Of a DNA stretch of 64,000 nucleotides, positions 15,668 through 23,500 are shown one piece after another (position 1 is the stretch's first letter; every line of letters begins with the position of its first letter). Below the pieces are notes generated by a model that was not told the origin of the DNA, ran no database searches, and worked only from the letters and a program-made list of their open reading frames with translations. The stretch covers positions 147,350-211,349 of the forward strand of contig JAEUNO010000020.1 of NCBI GenBank assembly GCA_016791045.1, written 5' to 3'. This stretch comes from Methyloversatilis sp. (GTDB lineage: Bacteria > Pseudomonadota > Gammaproteobacteria > Burkholderiales > Rhodocyclaceae). The position numbers and the translations under genes are program-made.

Positions 15668-17122
15668 ATGAACGATCAATTCCTCATCAACTTCACGCCG
15701 CAGGAAACGCGGGTGGCGCTGCTGCAGCAGGGTGCCGTGCAGGAACTGCACATCGAACGCAGCAGCGCGCGCGGCATCGTCGGCAACATCTATCTGGGCC
15801 GCGTGGTGCGCGTGCTGCCCGGCATGCAGTCGGCCTTCATCGATGTCGGGCTCGAACGCACCGCCTTCCTGCACGTGGCCGACATCTGGGAAGCGCGCCA
15901 GAATGGTGACGCGCCCAAACCGATCGAGCGCCTGCTGACCGAAGGCCAGAGCGTGCTGGTGCAGGCGCTGAAAGACCCGATCGGCACCAAGGGGGCGCGC
16001 ATGTCGACCCAGATCAGCATCGCCGGGCGGCTGCTGGTGCATCTGCCGCAGGACCGCCACATCGGCATTTCGCAGCGCATCGAGGCAACCGAAGAACGCG
16101 AGGCGCTGCGCACGCGCATCCAGGCCCTGCTGCCGCAGGAAGATCCGGGTGGCTACATCGTGCGCACCATGGCCGAATGCGCGTGCGACGAAGAGCTGTC
16201 GGCCGACATCGCCTACCTGCGCAAGATCTGGCAGGAAATCCGCAACCGCGCCAAGACGGCCAAGCCGCCGTCGCTGGTGTTCGAAGACCTCACGCTGGGC
16301 CAGCGCGTGCTGCGCGATCTGGTGTGCGCCGACACGCAGAGCATCCAGGTCGACTCGCGCGAAAACTACGTCAAGCTGCGCGCCTTCGCCGAGGAATACA
16401 TGCCGCAGCTGACCAAGCTGCTTGAGCATTACACCGGCGAGCGGCCGCTGTTCGAGCTGCACAGCGTCGAAGAGGAAATCGAAAAGGCGCTGGCGCGCCG
16501 CGTCGACCTGAAGTCGGGCGGCTACCTGATCTTCGACCAGACCGAAGCGATGACTACCATCGACGTGAATACCGGCGGCTTCGTCGGTTCGCGCAACTTC
16601 GATGAAACCATCTTCAAGACCAATCTCGAAGCGGCTCATCAGATCGCGCGCCACCTGCGGCTGCGCAATCTGGGCGGCATCATCCTGATCGATTTCATCG
16701 ACATGGAAAACGACGAGCACCGCACACAGGTGCTGGCCGAGCTGAACAAGGCGCTGTCGCGCGACCACACCAAGATTTCGGTCAGCGGCTTCACCTCGCT
16801 CGGCCTGGTCGAAATGACGCGCAAGCGCACCCGCGAATCGATCGCGCATGTTCTGTGCGAAGCCTGTCCGACCTGTGGCGGCCGCGGTGAGGTCAAGACC
16901 GCGCAGACCATGAGTTTCGACATCCTGCGCGAGCTGCTGCGCGAAGCGCGCCAGTTCAGCGCGAAGGAATTCCGCATCCTCGCCCACCCCAAGGTGGTCG
17001 ATCTTTTCCTCGAAGAGGAGTCGCAGGCGCTGGCCATGCTGTCCGACTTCATCGGCAAGCCGATCTCGCTGCACGCCGAATCGAGCTATTCGCAGGAGCA
17101 GTTCGACATCGTGCTGCTGTAG
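15668..17122 (+). CDS. rng: Ribonuclease G
   Basis: This 484-aa endoribonuclease processes 16S rRNA 5' ends and some mRNAs. It has an S1-type RNA-binding domain at about 36-120 (GNIYLGRVVRVLPGMQSAFIDVG). The DNase I-like catalytic region has metal-binding Asp 299 (DVNTGGFVG) and Asp 342 (ILIDFIDM). The zinc-link CPTCGGRG is at 400-407. The long C-terminal degradosome scaffold of RNase E is absent, so this is RNase G. It ends the maf-rng unit, with a stem-loop after the stop. Confidence 0.96.
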   Translation: MNDQFLINFTPQETRVALLQQGAVQELHIERSSARGIVGNIYLGRVVRVLPGMQSAFIDVGLERTAFLHVADIWEARQNGDAPKPIERLLTEGQSVLVQALKDPIGTKGARMSTQISIAGRLLVHLPQDRHIGISQRIEATEEREALRTRIQALLPQEDPGGYIVRTMAECACDEELSADIAYLRKIWQEIRNRAKTAKPPSLVFEDLTLGQRVLRDLVCADTQSIQVDSRENYVKLRAFAEEYMPQLTKLLEHYTGERPLFELHSVEEEIEKALARRVDLKSGGYLIFDQTEAMTTIDVNTGGFVGSRNFDETIFKTNLEAAHQIARHLRLRNLGGIILIDFIDMENDEHRTQVLAELNKALSRDHTKISVSGFTSLGLVEMTRKRTRESIAHVLCEACPTCGGRGEVKTAQTMSFDILRELLREARQFSAKEFRILAHPKVVDLFLEEESQALAMLSDFIGKPISLHAESSYSQEQFDIVLL

Positions 17123-17150
17123 GGCGCCTCACTCCACCCGCCTCCCCGCA

Positions 17151-17179
17151 CCGGCACCGGTTTGAAAAACCGATGCCGG
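17151..17179 (+). terminator. Stem-loop after rng
   Basis: CCGGCACCGGTTT (17151-17163) pairs with AAACCGATGCCGG (17167-17179) with one C-A mismatch and a 3-nt loop; flanking bases extend it slightly. No T tract follows, so termination is uncertain. Confidence 0.5.
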
Positions 17180-17280
17180 CGGGCTAAGCTGCCACGGCAA
17201 TCACCTTGTCGTAAGCGGGGTGCGGAGACGATCCGCTTCGTGGCCGGCCCCTTTGCCCACCATTCGTGCAGGGGGTATTC

Positions 17281-19266
17281 ATGGTTTCCGGTCCGGTCTT
17301 CATTCCCGACAAGTTTCCTGATCTGCGGACATGCGCCCGCAACCGCTGGAGCAACGGCGTAGACGTCGTGCAGGCCATGTCGTCCATGCGGGTGCTGTCT
17401 GCCTGCAGCGACGGCGGCGACGGCTGCTATGTCATCAGTTCCCGATTCCCGCAGACCTCAGTGGCCGACCTCTGGCTGCATCACGTCAGCGGCAGCGGAC
17501 AGGTGCAGGCGTCGGTGCAGATCCAGCCGGCGCTTGTCGTGTCGTACTTCAGTGCGGCGGTGGTACCCGCGCCGGCCGGCTCCTGCATCGTGGCTTTCGC
17601 GCCGCCGGCCTTTGGCGCAGCGCTGCTGGCGCAGCGATACGATGCCCTGTGTGCGCCGGTCTGGGCGCAACCGGTTCGCGTCGTGCCATCGGCCGGCGGG
17701 TTTACCGGGCTGGATGCGATCAGCGATGGCGCGGGCGGTGTCATCCTGGCGGTGAATTCCGCCAGCCCGACCGGCGGAGGCGGCCTCCAGGTGCTGGCAC
17801 AGCGCATCGATGCAAGCGGTGCGCTGCAGTGGAGCGCGGGCGGTGTCGCGGTGTCCGGGCCGCGGGCGCCGGGCGGTCGCGCACAGCCTGCGCTGACCCT
17901 CGCCGGCAACCGCATCGGCGTCGTCTGGATGGATCCCAGTCCGTACGGCCCGAGCCCGATCACGGGGGCCTGGCTGGACCTGTCCGGCAACGTCACCACC
18001 GGGCCGTTTGCGATCGGCGTCGGTGTTGATTGGCGGCACGACGCCGCGCCGCGCCGCCTGGTCGCCGATCCGGCGGGTGCGATGTATGTCGCGTTCAGCC
18101 CCGACCCGGTGACGGCACCCGTGCAGGTCATGCGCTTCGAAGCCGACACCGGCGTGCCGGCATGGACCCGGGTCGCGGTGGCGCTGTCGCATCCGATGGC
18201 CTATTCGATCGCCGCCGATGGCGCGGGCGGCTTCCTGCTTGCGGCCGTGGATGCCGGCGGCGCGGTCAGCGTCGACCGGGTCGATGCGACCAATATTTCG
18301 CACTGGCGCTACACCGCCGCGCGTGCCTTCGCCACGGTTCCGGTCGCCGCACTGGCGTCGCAGCCGCTGTTCAACCATGCGCGCCTGGTCACCGTGACCG
18401 CACGCGACAGCGGCGGCGCGATGGTCACGTTCGAAGACCACAACGGCACCACGCCGCGCGTGATGTCCTGGTGCTGCAACGAAAAGGGCGTGCCCGCGAC
18501 GAGCGGCGCGATCGTTGCGGTGGGCGGTGGAATGGGTCGTCAATCCGCTGCGGTGGCCGTCCGGTCGGCCAATGACACGACGGTCGTGGTGTGGCAGGAA
18601 GGCAGCGGCGCCAACGGCACGCTGGTGGGTGCCCAGAAGCTCGGCTGCTGCCCGCCCGACGTACCGCCCGGCCGCCTGCTCGTGCCGCCTCTCCGGTTGC
18701 CGTGCGCCATCCCCATCGATTTTCCGTTGCAACCCTTCGGCGGCAAATTCCCGCTGCCGCCATTCGGCGGCCTGCGCCTGCTGCTCACCTGCGGCAGCCG
18801 TGGCTGGCGCGGCGGCGTCCTGCCGCTGCCCAGTCTGTACGGCGCGCCCGGCATCGACCTTCCGGGCAGTTTCGGCGTGCGTGGCGTGCCTGCTCCGGAC
18901 TGGACCCGGATGACCTTCCGCGGCTTGCCGCCTGACCTGCGCATCGAACTTCACACGCACAAGCGCGAGCGGGTCGCCGTGGCCGAAGCGCTGCCCGATG
19001 TCGAAGGCGATCTGCTGCAGTCGCTCACCTTCGTACCGTCGGCCAGAACCAGCTACCTGCTGGTGTTCCTGGTCCGCAGCAAGAACGTCGATGTGATCGA
19101 CCTGCCCATCGGCGTGCAGGTGGAACACGGCCTCGGCAAGCCCCCGCGCCTCGATGGCCCGGATGTGGGCGACGGCAAGGCCGGCCGCGACAAGGTGGCG
19201 ACGAAGAAGAAGGCGGCGAACGACGAGAAGGCGGGCAAGGGGAAGGCGGGCAGGAAAAAGAGCTGA
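17281..19266 (+). CDS. 661-aa protein of unknown function, propeller-like repeats and lysine-rich tail
   Basis: I do not recognise this protein. The start at 17281 follows a GGGGG ribosome site; no signal peptide or membrane segment is seen. About residues 20-465 contain repeated blocks with SDGAGG/ADGAGG/ADPAG turns and hydrophobic strand patterns (GGVILAVNSA, GGFLLAAVD, AMYVAFSP), which suggest a beta-propeller. A Cys-rich, Pro/Gly-rich middle follows (WCCNE, GCCPPD, PLQPFGGK, PPFGGLR), then a small domain, then a highly basic tail of about 30 residues rich in Lys. Both neighbours are unrelated. Spacing suggests its own transcript. The composition supports the plus strand over a long antisense frame rich in Arg, His and Gln. 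Confidence 0.65.
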   Translation: MVSGPVFIPDKFPDLRTCARNRWSNGVDVVQAMSSMRVLSACSDGGDGCYVISSRFPQTSVADLWLHHVSGSGQVQASVQIQPALVVSYFSAAVVPAPAGSCIVAFAPPAFGAALLAQRYDALCAPVWAQPVRVVPSAGGFTGLDAISDGAGGVILAVNSASPTGGGGLQVLAQRIDASGALQWSAGGVAVSGPRAPGGRAQPALTLAGNRIGVVWMDPSPYGPSPITGAWLDLSGNVTTGPFAIGVGVDWRHDAAPRRLVADPAGAMYVAFSPDPVTAPVQVMRFEADTGVPAWTRVAVALSHPMAYSIAADGAGGFLLAAVDAGGAVSVDRVDATNISHWRYTAARAFATVPVAALASQPLFNHARLVTVTARDSGGAMVTFEDHNGTTPRVMSWCCNEKGVPATSGAIVAVGGGMGRQSAAVAVRSANDTTVVVWQEGSGANGTLVGAQKLGCCPPDVPPGRLLVPPLRLPCAIPIDFPLQPFGGKFPLPPFGGLRLLLTCGSRGWRGGVLPLPSLYGAPGIDLPGSFGVRGVPAPDWTRMTFRGLPPDLRIELHTHKRERVAVAEALPDVEGDLLQSLTFVPSARTSYLLVFLVRSKNVDVIDLPIGVQVEHGLGKPPRLDGPDVGDGKAGRDKVATKKKAANDEKAGKGKAGRKKS

Positions 19267-19506
19267 GGTGCGGCCGGAAACCGCTGCCTGCGGACGCTGC
19301 CTTTGCCGGTCGCGCGTTCGACAGTCGGGCATCCGGCCACCTCGCGAAGCGCTGCTTGGTCGGTCCGTCATGCCGCTGCCTGTCCAGGCTCGGCTGCCCC
19401 ATGCGTGACAGACGGTGACCGATTCCCCCGTGCAATGGCTGACGGCGGGGCGTGTTTTGTGGTTTGATCGGGTTCGCGCTCGAAACACTGACAGAACTTG
19501 GTTGCC

Positions 19507-19893
19507 ATGGGACTCAAGGACCGCATCGTTGCCATCAAGCAGGAACTGATGGCGCTCGCCGTTGCTGCGAAGGACACGCGGACGCCGCGCATGGCTAAGG
19601 TGCTGCTGCTGTTCCTGCTCGCCTACGCGGCCAGTCCGATCGATCTGATTCCCGACTTCATCCCGGTGCTCGGCCTGCTCGACGAGGTCATCCTGCTGCC
19701 GATCGGCGTCTGGATCGTGGTCGGCATGATTCCGCCGGACGTGATGGAAGCGGCGCGGGCGCGGGCGCGCGAGGGCAAGCTGCCGGCCAACTGGATCGCC
19801 GGCGTGATCGTGCTGCTGCTGTGGGCGGCCAGCATCGCGGCCATCGCATGGTGGTGGATGAATTATCAGGACGCCGGTCAGGCCGGTCGCTGA
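19507..19893 (+). CDS. YkvA-like DUF1232 membrane protein
   Basis: This 128-aa protein carries the DUF1232 signature AYAASPIDLIPDFIPVLGLLDE at about residues 38-59 in a hydrophobic hairpin. A further membrane segment lies near the C-terminus (WIAGVIVLLLWAASIAAIAWWW). Function is unknown; members are small inner-membrane proteins. The ATG at 19507 is chosen over one three codons upstream because the conserved MGLKDRI start fits the family length. It precedes the heme-sensor gene by about 190 bases that hold a promoter-like box. Confidence 0.85.
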   Translation: MGLKDRIVAIKQELMALAVAAKDTRTPRMAKVLLLFLLAYAASPIDLIPDFIPVLGLLDEVILLPIGVWIVVGMIPPDVMEAARARAREGKLPANWIAGVIVLLLWAASIAAIAWWWMNYQDAGQAGR

Positions 19894-19980
19894 GCGGCAG
19901 CCGATCCGCGCTTTCCGCCTTCCGTTTGCTGCCGTGGCCCACCGACGGGCGATGGCCTTACTCCCCGGGTGTCAATCTTT

Positions 19981-20060
19981 TACAATCCGGCGTCGCCATG
20001 TCCGCAGGTCGCACGCGGGTGGGTGATGCGCGTACCGGGAACGCGCTGCGAATCACCCAC
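19981..20060 (+). promoter_or_regulatory. Promoter-like box and large leader stem-loop before the heme-sensor gene
   Basis: A near-consensus -10 hexamer TACAAT is at 19981-19986; the -35 match is weak (TTACTC, 17 bases upstream). Transcription would start near 19993. The leader can fold a long stem: GTGGGTGAT GCGCGT (20019-20033) with ACGCGC (20041-20046) and ATCACCCAC (20052-20060), with a 5-nt bulge and a 7-nt loop. It ends 24 bases before the start codon and has no T tract. Confidence 0.5.
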
Positions 20061-20084
20061 ACCTGACCGAAAGGCCTTGCGAAG

Positions 20085-20957
20085 ATGGGACTCAGACTCA
20101 AGTTCAACCTGGTGCTGATCGGCGTGTTCGCGATCGGTCTGGCGGCCTGCGCCGCGTTGTCGCACCAGCTGCTGCACGACAACGCACGCGCCGAGGTCGA
20201 GCGCAATGCGCGGCTGATGATGGAAACGGCGCTCGCCATTCGCGCCTACACGGTCAGCCAGATCAAGCCGCACCTTGATCCGCTGCTGTCCGAACGCTTC
20301 CTGCCGCAGACCGTGCCGGCCTATGCGGCGACCGAAACGATCAACGAGCTGCGCAAGAACCACCCCGAGTATGCCTACAAGGAAGCGACGCTGAACCCGA
20401 CCAATCCGCGCGACCGCGCGTCGGACTGGGAAACGGACATCGTCACCAGCTTCCGCAACGCCGAGGACACGAAGGAGCTGACCGGGGTGCGCGAAACGCC
20501 GACCGGTCGCCACATGTACATCGCGCGGCCGATCCGCATCACCAATCCGGCCTGTCTGGCCTGCCACAACACGGCCGCCACGGCGCCGCCGACGATGGTC
20601 AAGGTGTATGGCGAGGCGAACGGCTTCGGCTGGAAGCTGAATGAAATCATCGGTGCACAGGTGGTGTCGGTGCCGATGACGCTGCCGGTGACCAATGCCG
20701 ACCGCGCCTTCAACACCTTCATGCTGTCGCTGCTCGGCGTGTTCGTGTTCGTCATGGTGGTGCTCAACCTGATGCTCGAATGGCTGATCATCCGCCCGGT
20801 GGCGCGGCTGTCGGCCGCGGCCGACCAGATCAGCACCGGCGACTTTTCGGTGCCCGAGTTCCGCGATTCCGGCAAGGACGAAGTGTCGGTGCTCGGTGCG
20901 TCCTTCAACCGCATGCGGCGCAGCCTTGAAACGGCGATGCGCATGATAGACAGCTGA
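20085..20957 (+). CDS. Membrane c-type heme sensor (Tll0287/DUF3365-like) with HAMP domain
   Basis: This 290-aa membrane receptor has a first membrane segment at about 6-28 and a periplasmic sensor domain. The sensor carries one c-type heme motif CLACH at 157-161 and a PAS-like ARPIRITNPAC context, matching the Tll0287-like DUF3365 family. A second membrane segment spans about 212-233 and a HAMP linker about 234-288. The protein ends right after HAMP, so it has no kinase, cyclase or methyl-accepting output of its own. The next gene, a Ser/Thr kinase, begins two bases after its stop. I infer that the receptor signals redox or gas state to that kinase; this is not shown by sequence. Confidence 0.85.
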   Translation: MGLRLKFNLVLIGVFAIGLAACAALSHQLLHDNARAEVERNARLMMETALAIRAYTVSQIKPHLDPLLSERFLPQTVPAYAATETINELRKNHPEYAYKEATLNPTNPRDRASDWETDIVTSFRNAEDTKELTGVRETPTGRHMYIARPIRITNPACLACHNTAATAPPTMVKVYGEANGFGWKLNEIIGAQVVSVPMTLPVTNADRAFNTFMLSLLGVFVFVMVVLNLMLEWLIIRPVARLSAAADQISTGDFSVPEFRDSGKDEVSVLGASFNRMRRSLETAMRMIDS

Positions 20958-20959
20958 CC

Positions 20960-23089
20960 GTGACGACCGGTCTGCCGCCGTCGAACGCCGGGGACGACGA
21001 GCCGTTCACCGAAGACAGCGTGAACGCCGAAGTGCTGGCGGGCAGCGGCTTCCTGCCGACCGCCAACGCCAGCCCGGGCGCACTGCCGGCCGGCTGGGCG
21101 CTGAACGAATACCGCATCGAATCGCTGCTCGGTGGCGGCGGCTTCGGCCTGACCTATCTGGCGCACGACACGCTGCTCGACTGCAAGGTCGCCATCAAGG
21201 AGTTCCTGCCGACCGACATCGCGATCCGCGGCGACGGCCAGCGCGTGCTGCCGCGCAGCGGTCCGGCGGTCGAAATGTTCGAACAGGGCCTGCGCCGCTT
21301 CCTCGACGAGTCGCGTGCGCTGGCCAATTTCCGTCACCCGCACATCGTGCGCGTCAGCCGCTTCTTCGAGGCGAACGGCAGCGCCTACATGGTGATGGAC
21401 TACGAGCGGGGCCGGCCGCTGAACCAGTGGGTGCGCGAGCGCAGCGCGCGCATCGACCGCGCCACATTGCTGGCCATCGTGCGGCCGCTGCTCGAAGGCC
21501 TGCAGGTGATCCACGACGGCGGCTTCCTGCATCGCGACATCAAGCCGCCCAATATCTGCATCCGCGACGACGGTGCGCCGGTGCTGCTCGATTTCGGCGC
21601 CGCCCGCCGCTATCACGACACCGAACACACGCTGACCGCCATCGTCACGCCCGGCTTTGCGCCCTTCGAGCAGTACCACTCGCATGGCAATCAGGGGCCG
21701 TGGACCGACATCTATTCGCTGTCGGCCGTCATGTACTGGCTGGTCACCGGCCAGCGGCCGGTCGAATCGGCCGCGCGCATCCAGAACGACCCGCTGATTC
21801 CCGCGTCGCGGCTGGCCGACGCGTCGGTGTTCGGCGCCTCGCTGCTGCGCGCCATCGACTGGGGGCTGGAGCCGCACGATTCGAAGCGACCACGCAGCAT
21901 CGCCGACTTCCGCCGCGTATTCACCGCGGCGCCGGCCACGGCGCGCGGCCCGCTGGCGGCCGGCGCGGCCTCGGGGCCGGCCGCCGCGCCGGTGCGCGCG
22001 ATCGGTGCGTCGGAAGAGCGGCGCACCATTGTGTGCAGCGTGCTGTATGCGCAGATCGGCGACAGCCAGCGGCTGGACACCGCGCAGCGGCTGGCCTGCA
22101 AGTCGGAGCTCGACGACGCGCTGGCGCGCGCCGCGCGCTCGGTCGACGCCGACAGCCGGCTCATCCTCGACACGCCGGACGGCACTGCGCTGTGTCTGCT
22201 CGGCCAGCCGGAAGACGCCTGCGTCGTCGCCCAGCATCTGCGCAAGCTCGACTTCGCCGATGACGGCGGCCCGACCGGCCAGGGTCTGAAGCAGGGCATC
22301 AATCTGGGTCCGGTGCGCGTGTCGCGCTCCGGCAGCGGTGCGCTCGACCTGCATGGCGACGGTCTGGATGCGGCGCGCGCGCTGGCCGGACTGGCGCATG
22401 CCGGTCAGGTGCTGGTGTCGCGCGCTTACTACGAAACCGTATCGGCGCTGGGCAGCGGCGCGCCGGACGGCCTGCACATCACCGGCCAGCGGGTCGAGAT
22501 CGCGTCGCGCAGCCAGGAGGTGTTCGAACTCGACAGCCGCAGCGGCATCACGCGGCGCACCGACCTCGCGCAGCCGGTGCTGGCGCCCGACGCGCTGACG
22601 CCGCTGCTCGAAGCGCTGCTGGCGCGCCACATCGGGCCGATGGCGCGCGTGCTGGTCACGCGCATCGCGCCCCACTCCACGTCGGCGCCGCAGCTGATCG
22701 AACAGCTTGCGGCGCACATTCCGAACGACGCGCAGCGCGCCGGCTTCCTGATCGAGGCGAAGCGCCACGTCGTGCAGACCGGCGCGACCACGTCGCGCGC
22801 ATCGCAGTCGATGTCCGGTGCCGCGGCTTCGGGCGCGATGTCGACCTCGCGCAGCAGCCTGCCGCCGACCGGCACGTCGAGCCGTTACGTGTCGTCTGCG
22901 CCGCGGCTGCTCGACGACACGGTGATCGCCGACATCGAGCGCCGGCTGGCCAGGCTGATCGGCCCGGTGGCGCGCATCCTGGTCGGCCGCGCGCTCAAGC
23001 GCACCAGCACCGAACAGGCGCTGCTGGAAGAGCTGGCGCGCGACATTCCCGACCCGGTGCAGCGCGCGGCGTTCGTCGCGGGCAAATAG
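20960..23089 (+). CDS. Ser/Thr protein kinase fused to a nucleotide-cyclase-like domain and two C-terminal repeats
   Basis: This 709-aa cytoplasmic protein starts at a GTG two bases after the heme-sensor stop. Its kinase domain (about 51-320) is complete: glycine loop LLGGGGFGLTYLA (57-68), Lys 80 in VAIK, HRDIKPPN at 191-198, and DFG at 211-213. A cyclase-homology-like domain follows at about 354-530 (RRTIVCSVLYAQIGDSQ to QEVFELD) and appears to lack the metal-binding Asp pair. Two similar repeats at 546-602 and 655-709 (GPMARVLV/GPVARILV and IPNDAQRAGF/IPDPVQRAAF) match the DUF8082 type found after such kinases. A Ser/Thr-rich linker (about 603-654) separates them and could be an autophosphorylation target. 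Confidence 0.88.
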   Translation: MTTGLPPSNAGDDEPFTEDSVNAEVLAGSGFLPTANASPGALPAGWALNEYRIESLLGGGGFGLTYLAHDTLLDCKVAIKEFLPTDIAIRGDGQRVLPRSGPAVEMFEQGLRRFLDESRALANFRHPHIVRVSRFFEANGSAYMVMDYERGRPLNQWVRERSARIDRATLLAIVRPLLEGLQVIHDGGFLHRDIKPPNICIRDDGAPVLLDFGAARRYHDTEHTLTAIVTPGFAPFEQYHSHGNQGPWTDIYSLSAVMYWLVTGQRPVESAARIQNDPLIPASRLADASVFGASLLRAIDWGLEPHDSKRPRSIADFRRVFTAAPATARGPLAAGAASGPAAAPVRAIGASEERRTIVCSVLYAQIGDSQRLDTAQRLACKSELDDALARAARSVDADSRLILDTPDGTALCLLGQPEDACVVAQHLRKLDFADDGGPTGQGLKQGINLGPVRVSRSGSGALDLHGDGLDAARALAGLAHAGQVLVSRAYYETVSALGSGAPDGLHITGQRVEIASRSQEVFELDSRSGITRRTDLAQPVLAPDALTPLLEALLARHIGPMARVLVTRIAPHSTSAPQLIEQLAAHIPNDAQRAGFLIEAKRHVVQTGATTSRASQSMSGAAASGAMSTSRSSLPPTGTSSRYVSSAPRLLDDTVIADIERRLARLIGPVARILVGRALKRTSTEQALLEELARDIPDPVQRAAFVAGK

Positions 23090-23091
23090 CG

Positions 23092-23478
23092 GTGGCGAAA
23101 CTTTCACGCTGTCCGCACTGCGGACAGGACACGATTGCGCGTCTGGTCAAGCTGATGGCCCGCGCCAGGGCGCCGGCCATCTGTCCGGCCTGCGGCGGAC
23201 GCTCATGTACCGGCATCACGCCGCTGTCGCTGTTGTCCTTCTTCGTGCTGATTCTGGTGTGCGGAACGCTGCTGCGTGCCGCCGGCCGCCTGGGCAACCG
23301 GTGGACGCTGCTGGGCGTGCTGGCGCTGTTCATCGGCGGCTTCCTGTACATCAGCTTCCACACCGGACTGGTGAAGCTGGAGCGCTACCCGATGCAGCGC
23401 AATATCGCCATCGCTGTCGTGGCGCTGCTGGCGGTCGGCTTTTCGTGGTGGTGGTTCAGCCGCGGCACCGCAGGCTGA
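23092..23478 (+). CDS. Small zinc-ribbon membrane protein
   Basis: This 128-aa protein starts at GTG two bases after the kinase stop. Two CxxC pairs (CPHCG at 7-11 and CPACGG at 31-36) form a probable zinc ribbon in the cytoplasm. Three hydrophobic segments follow at about 46-62, 71-90 and 104-121. It is probably the third member of the heme-sensor/kinase transcript. I do not recognise a characterised relative. It converges on tolC with a 22-base gap. Confidence 0.75.
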   Translation: MAKLSRCPHCGQDTIARLVKLMARARAPAICPACGGRSCTGITPLSLLSFFVLILVCGTLLRAAGRLGNRWTLLGVLALFIGGFLYISFHTGLVKLERYPMQRNIAIAVVALLAVGFSWWWFSRGTAG

Positions 23479-23500
23479 CGAGCAATCGCGCGCGGCCGCG

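Noticed and set aside
17458-19488. 676-codon antisense open frame
   Set aside because: It is rich in Arg, His and Gln, as GC-rich shadow frames are. The plus-strand frame has a ribosome site and normal composition.
20375-23107. 910-codon antisense open frame
   Set aside because: It lies opposite the recognised heme sensor and kinase, with shadow-type composition.
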